Origin: Pseudonocardia broussonetiae
Lineage (GTDB): Bacteria > Actinomycetota > Actinomycetes > Mycobacteriales > Pseudonocardiaceae
DNA: 64,000 bases
Assembly (NCBI RefSeq): GCF_013155125.1
Contig: NZ_CP053564.1
Location: 3,851,501 to 3,915,500, forward strand
Direction: 5' to 3'
Both the position numbers and the translations under genes were made by a program. Below, piece by piece: positions 33,744 to 56,435 of this stretch; position 1 is the first letter of the stretch; every line of letters starts with the position of its first letter. The notes under the pieces were generated by a model. It was not told where the DNA came from and searched no databases. It saw only the letters and a program-made list of their open reading frames with translations.

Positions 33744-34313
33744 TCAGCGGCAGAACGCACGCCGCACGGTCGCGGACAGCGCGGCCCGGCGGCGCTCGTG
33801 CTCGGCGGCGTCGTCGTCGCGGCGCGCGGTGTGCACGATCGCGCCCTGCGCCCAGGTGCCGGCCAGCGCGACGAGCATCGCCCACAGGTCGGCCGGGTCG
33901 ACGTCGTCGACGAGCACCCCCATGCCCTGGGCGGCGGTGATCCGCATGACGAGCTCGGCGTCGTGGTCGGGGACATGCCCGAACAGCGGCCCGGTCGGCG
34001 TGCGCTCCAGGCGGGCCCAGCTGAGCAGGCGCACCAGCACGGGGTCGTCGAGGTAGGCGTCGTAGAGGCGGACGGCGTAGCCGGGGAGGTCGTCGACGGT
34101 GAGCGGCACGGCGTCGACGTTGGCGCCGACGTGCGCGGTGAACACCGCGTCGAACAGGGCGTCCTTGTTGCCGAAGTAGGCGTAGAGCTGCGCCTTGTTG
34201 GCCTCCGCCGCGGCCGCGATGCGGTCGACCCGCGCCCCGGCGATGCCGTGCGCGGCGAACTCGGCGGTGGCCGCGGCCGTGATCCTGCGCCTGGTGGCCG
34301 CCGCGTCCCGCAC
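33744..34313 (-). CDS. TetR family repressor
   Basis: 189 aa. HTH: RRRITAAATAEFAAHGIAGA, then RIAAAAEANKAQLYAYFGNK. C-terminal TetR ligand domain. The start is GTG 34313; the frame stays open upstream but would run over the divergent dehydrogenase. It faces AdhP-type gene 34374, and an AACCAGTTGGTT-centred dyad lies between. The stop region has a 16-bp tandem duplication (33719-33750), so a second TGA lies 16 bp beyond the first. Confidence 0.87.
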   Translation of the reverse strand: MRDAAATRRRITAAATAEFAAHGIAGARVDRIAAAAEANKAQLYAYFGNKDALFDAVFTAHVGANVDAVPLTVDDLPGYAVRLYDAYLDDPVLVRLLSWARLERTPTGPLFGHVPDHDAELVMRITAAQGMGVLVDDVDPADLWAMLVALAGTWAQGAIVHTARRDDDAAEHERRRAALSATVRRAFCR

Positions 34314-34335
34314 CGCCGCACCGTACCGTCCCGTG

Positions 34336-34361
34336 GTAGAAACAAACCAGTTGGTTACTAC
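34336..34361. promoter_or_regulatory. Candidate TetR operator
   Basis: Dyad GTAG-N5-AACCAGTTGGTT-A-CTAC, perfect at ACCA/TGGT and at the outer GTAG/CTAC, slightly off-centre. It lies between the divergent TetR (start 34313) and dehydrogenase (start 34374), just upstream of the latter's CGGAGGGG. Confidence 0.6.
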
Positions 34362-34373
34362 GGAGGGGACGTC

Positions 34374-35408
34374 ATGCGAGCAGTACCGGGCTACCTGGTG
34401 ACCGAGCGGGGCGCGCCGCCGCGGCGCGGGGACGTGCCGCGCCGCGCGCTGCGCCCCGACGACCTCGCCGTGCGCGTCACGCACTGCGGGGTGTGCCACA
34501 CCGACCTGCACTCCCGCGACGGCGACGGCCCGTTCCCGCTGGTCCCGGGGCACGAGTTCGTGGGGGAGGTGAGCGCGGTCGGGGAGGAGGTCACCGGCTT
34601 CGCGGTCGGCGACGCCGTGGCCGTGGGCAACATCGTCGACTCCTGCGGCACCTGCGCGATGTGCCGCGCGGGCCAGGAGAACTTCTGCCGGGAGTTCCCG
34701 ACGCTCACCTACGGCGGCACCGACCGCCGCGACGGCTCGCCGACCTACGGGGGGTACGCCGCGGAGTACGTGGTGCGCGAGCGGTTCGCCTACCACCGCC
34801 CCGCGCACCTCGACCCGGCCGGCGTGGCCCCGCTGCTGTGCGCCGGGGCCACGGTCTGGGAGCCGCTGCGGCGCTGGTCGGCCGGGCCCGGCACGACGGT
34901 CGGTGTGGTCGGGCTGGGCGGGCTCGGGCACCTCGCCGTGCGCCTCGCCCGCGCGCTGGGCGCCGAGGTCACGGTGTTCACGACGTCCGCGGGCAAGGCC
35001 GACGACGCCCGCCGCCTCGGCGCGCACCACGTCGTCGACTCCACCGACGCTCCGGCGATGGCCGCGCAGGCCGACCGCATCGACCTGGTGCTGGACTGCG
35101 CGCCGGTGTCCCACGACCTGGCGCCCTACCTGCGCACGGTCGCCCTCGACGGCACGCTCTGCGCGCTCGGGCACCTCGGCCCGGTCACCGTCGAGACGAT
35201 GGACCTGCTGCTCGCCCGCCGCAGCCTCGCCTCGGCCGGCAGTGCCGGACGCCCGGGCACCCAGGAGATGCTCGACTTCTGCGGCCGGCACGGGATCGTC
35301 GCCGACGTCGAGGTGCTGCCGTCGGAGGAGGTGGCCACGGCGTTCGACCGGCTCGCGCGCAACGACGTGCGCTACCGGTTCGTGCTGGACCTGTCCGACC
35401 TGGGCTGA
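34374..35408 (+). CDS. Zinc alcohol dehydrogenase, aldehyde reductase type
   Basis: 344 aa. Catalytic zinc ligands Cys (VTHCGVCHTDLH) and His (PGHEFVGEV); structural zinc set CGTCAMCRAGQENFC. Cofactor site GVVGLGGLGHLAVRLA. The pattern is that of AdhP/YahK-type NAD(P)-dependent aldehyde reductases, acting on short aldehydes or alcohols. The divergent TetR protein probably represses it. ATG at 34374, ribosome site GGAGGGG. Confidence 0.9.
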   Translation: MRAVPGYLVTERGAPPRRGDVPRRALRPDDLAVRVTHCGVCHTDLHSRDGDGPFPLVPGHEFVGEVSAVGEEVTGFAVGDAVAVGNIVDSCGTCAMCRAGQENFCREFPTLTYGGTDRRDGSPTYGGYAAEYVVRERFAYHRPAHLDPAGVAPLLCAGATVWEPLRRWSAGPGTTVGVVGLGGLGHLAVRLARALGAEVTVFTTSAGKADDARRLGAHHVVDSTDAPAMAAQADRIDLVLDCAPVSHDLAPYLRTVALDGTLCALGHLGPVTVETMDLLLARRSLASAGSAGRPGTQEMLDFCGRHGIVADVEVLPSEEVATAFDRLARNDVRYRFVLDLSDLG

Positions 35409-35521
35409 GCGGGCTCCGGGGTCACCGCCGGGCACGCCGTGGTCGTAGCGACGAACTCTGCGGGCAGGGGGTCCGGCGGGTCCGCCCAGCGCTCCGGGCC
35501 GTCGCTCGATAACCTCTTCCC

Positions 35522-35917
35522 GTGCACGACCCGGACACCCACTCCCTCCGGCAGGACGATCCCGCTCCGCTGCGGCTGGACGTCGACGACCGGCCCGACG
35601 CCCTGGTGCTCGTGGTGGGGGGCGAGATCGACAACACGACCGTCGACTCCCTGCGCGAGGCGATGGACCGCGCGGTCGCCGACCTCGGCGACCGGCACCT
35701 GGTCCTGGACCTCGCCCACGTCGAGTTCTTCGGCTCCGCCGGCATCGCGGTGCTCGTGGAGGCGCTGTCGGGGGTGTGGGCGACGGCCGGGGCGCAGCAG
35801 CCGTTCCGCATCGTCGTCGACGACACCCGGCCGGTGCTCCGCCCGATCCAGGTGAGCGGGCTCGAGTCCCACCTGCGGCTGTACTCCGACCTGGCCGACG
35901 CGCTGTCCGGGACCTGA
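35522..35917 (+). CDS. STAS-domain anti-sigma factor antagonist
   Basis: 131 aa. RLDVDDRPDALVLVVGGEID, then LVLDLAHVEFFGSAGIAVLV: the Ser of FGSAG matches the phosphorylated Ser of SpoIIAA/RsbV proteins. It would release a sigma factor from an anti-sigma kinase; neither partner is adjacent. GTG at 35522 with TAACCT nearby, possibly leaderless. Its stop lies in the first unit of a 20-bp triplication. Confidence 0.85.
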   Translation: MHDPDTHSLRQDDPAPLRLDVDDRPDALVLVVGGEIDNTTVDSLREAMDRAVADLGDRHLVLDLAHVEFFGSAGIAVLVEALSGVWATAGAQQPFRIVVDDTRPVLRPIQVSGLESHLRLYSDLADALSGT

Positions 35918-35960
35918 CCGCGCCGTCCGGGACTAGACCGCGCCGTCCGGGACCTGACCG
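35901..35960. repeat. Three 20-bp tandem units across a stop codon
   Basis: 35901-35920, 35921-35940 and 35941-35960; consensus CGCCGTCCGGGACCTGACCG with one or two changes per unit. The STAS stop TGA is in unit 1. The HAD gene ends 4 bp after unit 3. Confidence 0.92.
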
Positions 35961-35963
35961 GGC

Positions 35964-36743
35964 TCAGACGTCGTCGACCAGGTCGGCGATCGAGGAGACC
36001 ACCCGGTGCGGGCGGTAGGGGAAGCGGTCGATCTCGTCGGCCTGCACGATCCCGGTCAGCACCAGCACCGTGCGCATCCCGGCCTCCAGGCCGGCGACGA
36101 TGTCGGTGTCCATGCGGTCGCCGACCATCACGGTGGTCTCGGAGTGCGCCTGCAGGCGGTTGAGCGCGGCCCGCATCATCAGCGGGTTCGGCTTGCCGAC
36201 GTAGTACGGCTCGACGCCCGTGGCCCGGGACATCAGGGCGGCGACCGAGCCGGTGGCCGGCAGCACGCCGTCGCCGGAGGGGCCGGTGGCGTCGGGGTTG
36301 GTGGCGACGAACCGCGCGCCGCCGAGGATGAGCCGGATCGCGGTGGTGATCGCCTCGAAGCTGTAGGTGCGGGTCTCGCCGAGGACGACGTAGTCGGGGG
36401 CGTTGTCGGTGAGGACGTAGCCGATCTCGTGCAGGGCCGTGGTGAGCCCGGCCTCGCCGACGACGTAGGCGCTGCCGCCGGGGCGCTGGTCGTCGAGGAA
36501 GGCGGCGGTGGCGAGCGCCGAGGTCCAGATCGACTCCACCGGCAGGTCGATGCCGCTGCTGCGCAGCCGGAACTGGAGGTCGCGCGGGGTGAAGATCGAG
36601 TTGTTGGTGAGGACCAGGAACGGCCGACCGGTCTCGCGGAGGCGGCCGATGAACGCGTCGGCGCCGGGGATGAGGCGTCCCTCGTGGACGAGGACACCGT
36701 CCATATCGGTCATCCAGCACTCAACCGGCTTGGGTTCGGGCAC
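35964..36743 (-). CDS. HAD-superfamily phosphatase, NagD-like
   Basis: 259 aa. WMTDMDGVLVHEG carries the nucleophile DxD, FLVLTNNSIFTPRDL is motif 2, YVGKPNPLMM has the motif 3 Lys, and MVGDRMDTDIVAGLEAGM is motif 4. The type IIA cap fits NagD-like sugar or nucleotide phosphatases. GTG 36743 starts just upstream of the conserved region. Substrate unknown. Confidence 0.87.
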   Translation of the reverse strand: MPEPKPVECWMTDMDGVLVHEGRLIPGADAFIGRLRETGRPFLVLTNNSIFTPRDLQFRLRSSGIDLPVESIWTSALATAAFLDDQRPGGSAYVVGEAGLTTALHEIGYVLTDNAPDYVVLGETRTYSFEAITTAIRLILGGARFVATNPDATGPSGDGVLPATGSVAALMSRATGVEPYYVGKPNPLMMRAALNRLQAHSETTVMVGDRMDTDIVAGLEAGMRTVLVLTGIVQADEIDRFPYRPHRVVSSIADLVDDV

Positions 36744-36908
36744 GGCGCCGAGCCTAGGCCCGCGTCCGGTCGCCCGCTGGCGCCGAACGGTCTTGTCGGC
36801 ACGGGCCGGTGCCCCGAAACTTCCTGCGGCGCGCCTGTAACCGATCAGGCGCCACCGACGTCCTTCCTGTTGAACGCCCACCCACCCCCTGGTTCCCTGG
36901 AGGATCCG

Positions 36909-37373
36909 ATGTCCGGCGAGTTCTACGCACCCGAGACCCCCGACCTGCCCGAGCACCCCGAGACGGACGCCCCGGAGCCCACCGACCAGGACGACTTCAC
37001 GGAGACGGGCTCGTCCTACGAGTACGTCGACACCGACGGTGACGGCTACGCCGAGACCACCGTCATCGACTCCAACGCCGACGGCGAGGTCGACGCCGTC
37101 CTCACCGACGTCGACGGCGACTTCTACGACGACATCGCCCAGTTCGACAACACCCCCGGCGACGGGGAGTTCACCCCCGACGTCATCGCGGTGGCCACCG
37201 GCGGCGACGGCCTGGCCGACGTCGTCATCGACGACACGAACCTCGACGGCATCTACGACACCGTCACCCCGGGCCACGACGAGCCCCTGCCCTACGCCAA
37301 CCCCTACGAGACCTCCGCGGGCGTGGCGCCGACCGAGACGCCGGTCGACGAGCCGTTCGAGCAGCGCTCCTGA
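36909..37373 (+). CDS. Acidic protein with EF-hand-like DxDxDG loops
   Basis: 154 aa, strongly acidic. Four loops fit calcium-binding DxDxDG patterns: DTDGDGYAETT, DSNADGEVDAV, DVDGDFYDDI and DTNLDGIYDT (residues about 41-125). No signal peptide or membrane segment, so it is likely cytoplasmic. Calcium binding is inferred; similar unnamed proteins are common in actinobacteria. GGAGGATCCG before ATG. A strong terminator follows. Confidence 0.8.
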   Translation: MSGEFYAPETPDLPEHPETDAPEPTDQDDFTETGSSYEYVDTDGDGYAETTVIDSNADGEVDAVLTDVDGDFYDDIAQFDNTPGDGEFTPDVIAVATGGDGLADVVIDDTNLDGIYDTVTPGHDEPLPYANPYETSAGVAPTETPVDEPFEQRS

Positions 37374-37394
37374 ACCCGCACGCACGGCACGACG

Positions 37395-37426
37395 ACGGCC
37401 CCTGACCCCCCGCGGTCAGGGGCCGT
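37395..37426 (+). terminator. Hairpin terminator
   Basis: Perfect 13-bp arms 37395-37407 (ACGGCCCCTGACC) and 37414-37426, 6-base loop, 21 bp after the acidic protein stop. Confidence 0.85.
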
Positions 37427-37551
37427 TCCGCGTTCCGGGCAGGTCCCGGGCGGGGTTCCGGGCGCGACGGACCGCGGCGGCCCCGCTCCGTCCGGGCACG
37501 GGGCCGGGCTCCGTCGCAAGAGGACGCACGTCACACGCCGCGCCATCGCGA

Positions 37552-37570
37552 TCAGGTTAGCCTCCCCTTG
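37552..37570 (+). promoter_or_regulatory. Iron box 1 (IdeR/DmdR1-like)
   Basis: TCAGGTTAGCCTCCCCTTG matches 13 of 19 positions of TTAGGTTAGGCTAACCTAA as I recall it. It lies 450 bp upstream of the siderophore-binding lipoprotein. Confidence 0.6.
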
Positions 37571-37659
37571 CTCGTTCTCGGTGCAGAGACGCCTTCGCGC
37601 TCCCCGGATCGAGCAACCGCAGGTCGCGCTCCGTTCCCTCGCTCGCCCGAACGGACTAT

Positions 37660-37678
37660 TGAGGAAAGCCTAACCTTA
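37660..37678 (+). promoter_or_regulatory. Iron box 2 (IdeR/DmdR1-like)
   Basis: TGAGGAAAGCCTAACCTTA matches 14 of 19 consensus positions, the best box in the window. It is 108 bp from box 1 and probably marks the promoter of the NRPS operon, which leaves a leader of about 320 nt. Confidence 0.75.
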
Positions 37679-37719
37679 GGCGAGGGTGATCGAGTCGCTC
37701 GACGGAGAGGGAGTCACGG

Positions 37720-37830
37720 ATGTCCCGGCACGGCCCGCTGGACCCGGCAGAGGCCGCCCCCGGGCCGTCGCACCCCGCGTCGACCACCACCACCGCGGAG
37801 TCCCGCCGCCGCCCGCGGGCCGGCGGGTGA
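37720..37830 (+). CDS. Possible 36-aa leader ORF
   Basis: ATG at 37720 preceded by GGAGAGGGAG (37704-37713), followed by 36 codons to TGA 37828. The peptide starts MSRHGPLDPAEAAPG, contains four consecutive Thr, and ends RRRPRAGG. It lies between iron box 2 and the lipoprotein gene. No family; the ribosome site is the main evidence. It may be a translated leader or chance. Confidence 0.3.
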   Translation: MSRHGPLDPAEAAPGPSHPASTTTTAESRRRPRAGG

Positions 37831-38002
37831 CGCCGCCGGCAGTGCGCCGGCGGGAACGCCCGGACCGCGTCGGGCAGGACCCGCCCGGCCCCTCCCCGCT
37901 CCGCCCGCGGCAGGCAGCCGCACGCCTCTGTCCGCACCGGTGACACCGGTCCGGCCGTCGAACCCGTCCACGTCACGCCCGGCCCGTTCCCCGAGGAGCA
38001 CG

Positions 38003-39030
38003 ATGAGCACCTACCTGTCCCGACCCGTCCGACGCCGGTGGTTGCTCGCCGGCGCCGCGCTGGCCCTCACCGTCTCCGCGTGCGGGGCACCGGCCGCGCC
38101 GCCGGCGGCGGCCCCCGCGCAGGCCCCGCAGGCGGGCAGCGGGATGCCGGTCACCATCGACCACGCACTCGGGTCCACCACCATCAGCGCCGCGCCCCAG
38201 CGCGTGGTCACCATCGGCTGGAGCGACCAGGACGCCGTCCTCGCCCTCGGCGTGCAGCCGGTCGGCACCACCGAGTGGTTCAACGAGCAGCCCGGTGCGA
38301 TCTTCCCCTGGGCCACCGGGTCGGCGACGGGACCGGCGCCGGAGATCGTCGCGAACGCCGGGGAGATCAACCTGGAGAAGGTGGCGGCGCTGCAGCCCGA
38401 CCTGATCCTGGCCCTGTACGAGGGACTCGAGCAGTCCGAGTACGACAAGCTCTCCGCGATCGCGCCCACCGTCGCGCACTCCGCCCAGTACGACCCCTTC
38501 GGCGCCCCGTGGCAGGACATGACCCTGACCACCGGGCAGGCACTGGGCCGCGAGCAGCAGGCCAGGGACCTGATCGCCGACGTGGAGCAGCAGATCGCCA
38601 CCGTCCGCAGCGCCAACCCGCAGTGGGCCGAGCAGACCATGCTGGTGATGGCCACCGTGGAGAGCGGCACCTACGGGGTCTTCTCGCCGCAGGACCCGAA
38701 GGCCCGCTTCTTCGCCGACCTCGGCTTCCGGACCGAGCCCGACTGGCTGGCGCCGCGGGTGCAGGACAACCTCGCCACCGTCAGCGCCGAGGAGTTCTCG
38801 CTGCTCGACGTCGACCGGCTGGCCTGGACGTCGGACCCGGACACCCTGCAGGTCCTGCGCGACGACACCATCTACAACCAGCTCGACGTGGTCCGCGACG
38901 GGCGCGTGGCCTACTTCGACTACACCACCGCGCCGTTCCCGGGCGCCGCGATCACGTTCAACACCGTGCTGAGCATCCCCTACGCGCTCGAGCAGATCGT
39001 TCCCGAGCTGCAGACGCTGGACGCCAAGCC

Positions 39031-39034
<4 letters not shown>
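38003..39034 (+). CDS. Iron-siderophore binding lipoprotein 1
   Basis: 343 aa periplasmic-binding-type (FepB/BtuF) lipoprotein that would capture the ferric siderophore at the cell surface. A basic N-terminus (RRRWLLAGA), a hydrophobic stretch and lipobox VSAC with Cys27. Core motifs: [57 protein letters not shown] 38003 with GAGGAG at 37993-37998. Its TGA overlaps the NRPS start (GTGA, 39031-39034), so it is coupled to the NRPS. Confidence 0.93.
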
Positions 39035-53469
<14,435 letters not shown>

Positions 53470-53504
53470 CCGTCCTGGCACGGTCGAGGGGCCGCGTCAA
53501 GACT

Positions 53505-53523
53505 TGAAGTTAGGCTGCCCTTC
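53505..53523 (+). promoter_or_regulatory. Iron box 3
   Basis: TGAAGTTAGGCTGCCCTTC, 13 of 19 matches, 57 bp before the monooxygenase ATG. A weaker box (TAAGGTTCGCCTCAGTTGT, 11 of 19) follows at 53526-53544. They suggest a separate iron-controlled promoter for the monooxygenase and MbtH genes. Confidence 0.6.
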
Positions 53524-53579
53524 CGTAAGGTTCGCCTCAGTTGTGTTCCCGTTCCATCGTCTTCGAGAAGGGCCAGTAC

Positions 53580-54893
53580 ATGCCGCAGGTGAGACCGGTC
53601 GACATCGGCCCCGTCCACGATCTCGTCGGCATCGGGTTCGGTCCGTCGAACCTCGCGCTGGCGATCGCCGTGGAGGAGCACGTCGCGCAGGGCGGCCCGC
53701 CGCTCTCGGCGCGGTTCGTCGAGCGCCAGGAGCGGTTCGGCTGGCACCGCGGGATGCTGATCGAGGACGCGACGATGCAGGTGTCGTTCCTCAAGGACCT
53801 CTCGACGCTGCGCAACCCGGCCAGCCGCTACAGCTTCCTGTCCTACCTGCACGACCGGGACCGGCTCGTCGACTTCATCAACTACGGCACGTCGTTCCCG
53901 ACGCGGCTGGAGTTCCACGACTACCTCGAGTGGGCCGCCGCGGGCTTCGGCGACCGCGTCGACTACGGCACGACGATCGTCGGGATCGACCCCGTCGCCG
54001 ACGACCCCGGCCTGCTCGACGTCCGCACCGAGGACGGCGGACGGCTGCGGGCGCGCAACGTCGTGCTCGCCACCGGCCTGGTGCCGCACCTCCCGGCCGG
54101 GGTCAGCAGCGGGCGGCGCATCTGGCACAGCCGGGACCTGCTCACTGCGGCGGCCCGGGCCACCGACGTCCGCCGGGTGATCGTGGTCGGGGCGGGCCAG
54201 AGCGCGGCGGAGGCGGCGGACCACCTGCACCGGTCGTTCCCCGACGCCGAGGTCTGCGCGGTGTTCGCCCGCTACGGCTACAGCCCCGCCGACGACAGCT
54301 CGTTCGCCAACCGGGTCTTCGACCCCGGCGCCGTCGACGACTTCTTCCAGGCGCCGAGCGAGGTCAAGGAGCTCATTCTCGGTTACCACGGCAACACCAA
54401 CTACTCGGTCGTCGACCTCGACCTGATCCAGTCGCTCTACCGCCGCCACTACCACGAGAAGGTCAGCGGGCGGGAGCGGCTGCGGTTCCTCAACGTCAGC
54501 CGGGTGGCCGACGTGGTCGAGACCGACGACCGCGTCGAGCTGGCCGTGGAGTCCCTGGTCGACCGCAGCCGGGAGGTGCTGACCGCCGACCTCGTCCTCT
54601 ACGCCACGGGCTACCGGCCCTCGGACCCGGTCGGGCTGCTCGGCGCGCTGGCCCCGAAGTGCCGCCGCGACGGCCTGGGCCGCCTCGAGATCGGGCGCGA
54701 CTACCGGGTCGTCACCGACGACGACGTGACGGCCGGCATCTACGTGCAGGGAGCCACCGAGCACACCCACGGGCTGTCGTCGACGCTGCTGTCCAACGTC
54801 GCGGTGCGCAGCGGCGAGATCGCCGACTCGATCGCCGCCCGCCGGCCCGTCCGGCAGACCGCCGGCCTCGCGCACTCCGCCACCGGGGCCTGA
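53580..54893 (+). CDS. L-ornithine N5-monooxygenase
   Basis: 437 aa FAD/NADPH enzyme that hydroxylates the side-chain amine of ornithine, the first step to hydroxamate building blocks. FAD site DLVGIGFGPSNLALA (residues 14-28), substrate region MLIEDATMQVSFLKDLSTLR, NADPH site VIVVGAGQSAAEAADHL near 200, ATGYRPSDP near 342. Same family as CchB, SidA and PvdA. ATG 53580 with GAGAAGG. Lysine as substrate is less likely given the hydroxyornithine codes in the NRPS. Confidence 0.93.
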   Translation: MPQVRPVDIGPVHDLVGIGFGPSNLALAIAVEEHVAQGGPPLSARFVERQERFGWHRGMLIEDATMQVSFLKDLSTLRNPASRYSFLSYLHDRDRLVDFINYGTSFPTRLEFHDYLEWAAAGFGDRVDYGTTIVGIDPVADDPGLLDVRTEDGGRLRARNVVLATGLVPHLPAGVSSGRRIWHSRDLLTAAARATDVRRVIVVGAGQSAAEAADHLHRSFPDAEVCAVFARYGYSPADDSSFANRVFDPGAVDDFFQAPSEVKELILGYHGNTNYSVVDLDLIQSLYRRHYHEKVSGRERLRFLNVSRVADVVETDDRVELAVESLVDRSREVLTADLVLYATGYRPSDPVGLLGALAPKCRRDGLGRLEIGRDYRVVTDDDVTAGIYVQGATEHTHGLSSTLLSNVAVRSGEIADSIAARRPVRQTAGLAHSATGA

Positions 54894-54938
54894 GACCCCG
54901 TCCGACCAGCCCCGCCCCCGACCAGCAGGAGCACCGCC

Positions 54939-55172
54939 ATGTCCACCAACCCGTTCGACGACGAGAACGGCACGTTCTACGCCCTGGTGAACGACGAGGG
55001 CCAGTACTCGCTGTGGCCCGCGTTCGTGCCCGTCCCCGACGGCTGGTCGGTCCGGCTCGGCCCGGCCGGGCGCCAGGAGTGCCTCGACCACATCGAGCAG
55101 CACTGGACCGACCTGCGCCCCCGCAGCCTGGCCCTGGCCATGGAGCGGGACGGGCAGCGCACCGGCGGCTGA
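54939..55172 (+). CDS. MbtH-like protein
   Basis: 77 aa. [33 protein letters not shown] and [17 protein letters not shown] are MbtH signature segments. It binds and activates NRPS adenylation domains. AGGAG before ATG; 45 bp after the monooxygenase. Last gene of the plus-strand arm, followed by a strong terminator. Confidence 0.95.
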   Translation: MSTNPFDDENGTFYALVNDEGQYSLWPAFVPVPDGWSVRLGPAGRQECLDHIEQHWTDLRPRSLALAMERDGQRTGG

Positions 55173-55193
55173 GCCGCCCCTCCGCGCGACCGA

Positions 55194-55238
55194 CGCGACG
55201 AGGGCCCGGCCGGGACTCCCGGCCGGGCCCTCGTCGCG
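55194..55238. terminator. Bidirectional terminator between the siderophore arms
   Basis: Perfect 21-bp arms 55194-55214 and 55218-55238, loop ACT. It lies between the convergent MbtH (stop 55172) and lipoprotein 2 (stop 55249) genes and would serve both. Confidence 0.92.
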
Positions 55239-55248
55239 TGCGGGTGGG

Positions 55249-56310
55249 TCAGGCGGCGGGCGCGACCGTCACCGGGTCGCCGTCGACGGCGGCCGACAGG
55301 CGCGGCACGAGGTTCTCGACGACGAACGGGATGCTCAGCGGCGTCACGAACGAGACGGCGTCGTACACGTCCTCGGAGTCCGCGACGAACACCTCGCGGC
55401 CCTCGGACACGACGCCGAGGCTGCTGTAGAGCGCGTCCGCGCGCAGCGTGGACTCGGTGCTCTCCTCGGCCAGCCAGACCAGCGCGTCGACGTCGAGCAG
55501 GGAGACCCGCTCACCGGGGACCGTGCCGCCGAAGCCGTCGGCCCCGACGAACTGGTCGAGGTCGGCGGGAACGGTGAACCCGAGCGAGGTGAGCGTGCGG
55601 CCGCGGACGTCGTCGGCCCCGTAGAAGTAGTAGCCCTCGTAGAGGGTGGCCATCACCGCGGTCCGCCCGGCGAACTCCGGGTGCGCGTCGCGCGCCTGCG
55701 CGAACACGGCCTCGGTGTCGGCGACGAGCGCCGCAGCCTCGTCCTCCTTGCCCAGGATCCTCCCGAGCGTGGTCGTGGTGTCCTGCCAGGAGATCGTGTA
55801 GTCCTCCTGGCCCGCCGGCTGCGCGACGGTCGGCGCGATGCCCGAGAGGGTGTCGTAGTCCTCCTGGGTCAGGCCCGAGTACAGGCCGATGATCAGGTCC
55901 GGGGCCAGCGCGGCGACCTGCTCGTAGGGGATGCCGTCGGTCTGGTCGATCAGCGTCGGCAGCGGGGCACCGCCGAGGGCCTCCTCGGCCCAGGGGAAGA
56001 TGCCGCCCGGCGCCTCGAGGAACTTGCTGGTGCCGACGGGCACGGTGCCGAGCGCGAGCAGGGCGTCCTGCTCGTTGAGCCCGACGAGCACGATCCGCTC
56101 CGGGGTGGCGGCGATCTCGGTGCTGCCGTACTTGTGCTCGATGCTCACCGGGTACGCGCCCCCGGCCGGGGCCGCGGGGTCGGCCGGCTCGGGGGCGGCG
56201 CCGCCGCAGGCGGCCGCGCCGGCGAGCAGTGCGGCCGTCGCGAGGAGCGTCGCGGCCCGCCGTCCCCGTGACCGGGTGCGGGGGAGCGGGGGGACGGGGA
56301 GCGGGGACAT
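55249..56310 (-). CDS. Iron-siderophore binding lipoprotein 2
   Basis: 353 aa, same fold as lipoprotein 1 but clearly diverged. Signal: RRAATLLATAALLAGAAAC, lipobox Cys35. Motifs: RIVLVGLNEQDALLALGTVP, YEQVAALAPDLIIGLYSG, SIPFVVENLVPRL. ATG 56310 with AGGAGGAT. It is last on the minus-strand arm, 126 bp after the ABC gene, across a palindrome. It may prefer another ferric siderophore or the same one. No permease or ATPase for import is in the window. Confidence 0.92.
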   Translation of the reverse strand: MSPLPVPPLPRTRSRGRRAATLLATAALLAGAAACGGAAPEPADPAAPAGGAYPVSIEHKYGSTEIAATPERIVLVGLNEQDALLALGTVPVGTSKFLEAPGGIFPWAEEALGGAPLPTLIDQTDGIPYEQVAALAPDLIIGLYSGLTQEDYDTLSGIAPTVAQPAGQEDYTISWQDTTTTLGRILGKEDEAAALVADTEAVFAQARDAHPEFAGRTAVMATLYEGYYFYGADDVRGRTLTSLGFTVPADLDQFVGADGFGGTVPGERVSLLDVDALVWLAEESTESTLRADALYSSLGVVSEGREVFVADSEDVYDAVSFVTPLSIPFVVENLVPRLSAAVDGDPVTVAPAA

Positions 56311-56324
56311 CGGTGATCCTCCTG

Positions 56325-56360
56325 GGGACGAGCGGGACGAGCGGGACGAGGGGGACGGGG
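56325..56360. repeat. Four 9-bp tandem units
   Basis: GGGACGAGC repeated at 56325, 56334, 56343 and 56352, the last two with G substitutions. They lie in the 5' leader of lipoprotein 2, upstream of its ribosome site. Confidence 0.85.
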
Positions 56361-56386
56361 ACGAGGGGCTGCTGCCCTGACGGGCT

Positions 56387-56428
56387 CGTGAGTGGCGATC
56401 GTGGCCAGGGCCACGATCGCCACTCACG
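56387..56428. repeat. GATCG palindrome, copy 3
   Basis: Perfect 20-bp arms 56387-56406 (CGTGAGTGGCGATCGTGGCC) and 56409-56428, 2-base loop. It lies between the ABC gene at 56436 and lipoprotein 2, on the same strand. Nearly identical to copies at 29748 and 31761. Confidence 0.92.
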
Positions 56429-56435
56429 GTCGGTC

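Noticed and set aside
38038..39030. Upstream extension of the NRPS frame
   Set aside because: The extra 331 codons lie out of frame over the lipoprotein gene and are Arg-rich noise; the GTG at 39031 starts the conserved A domain.
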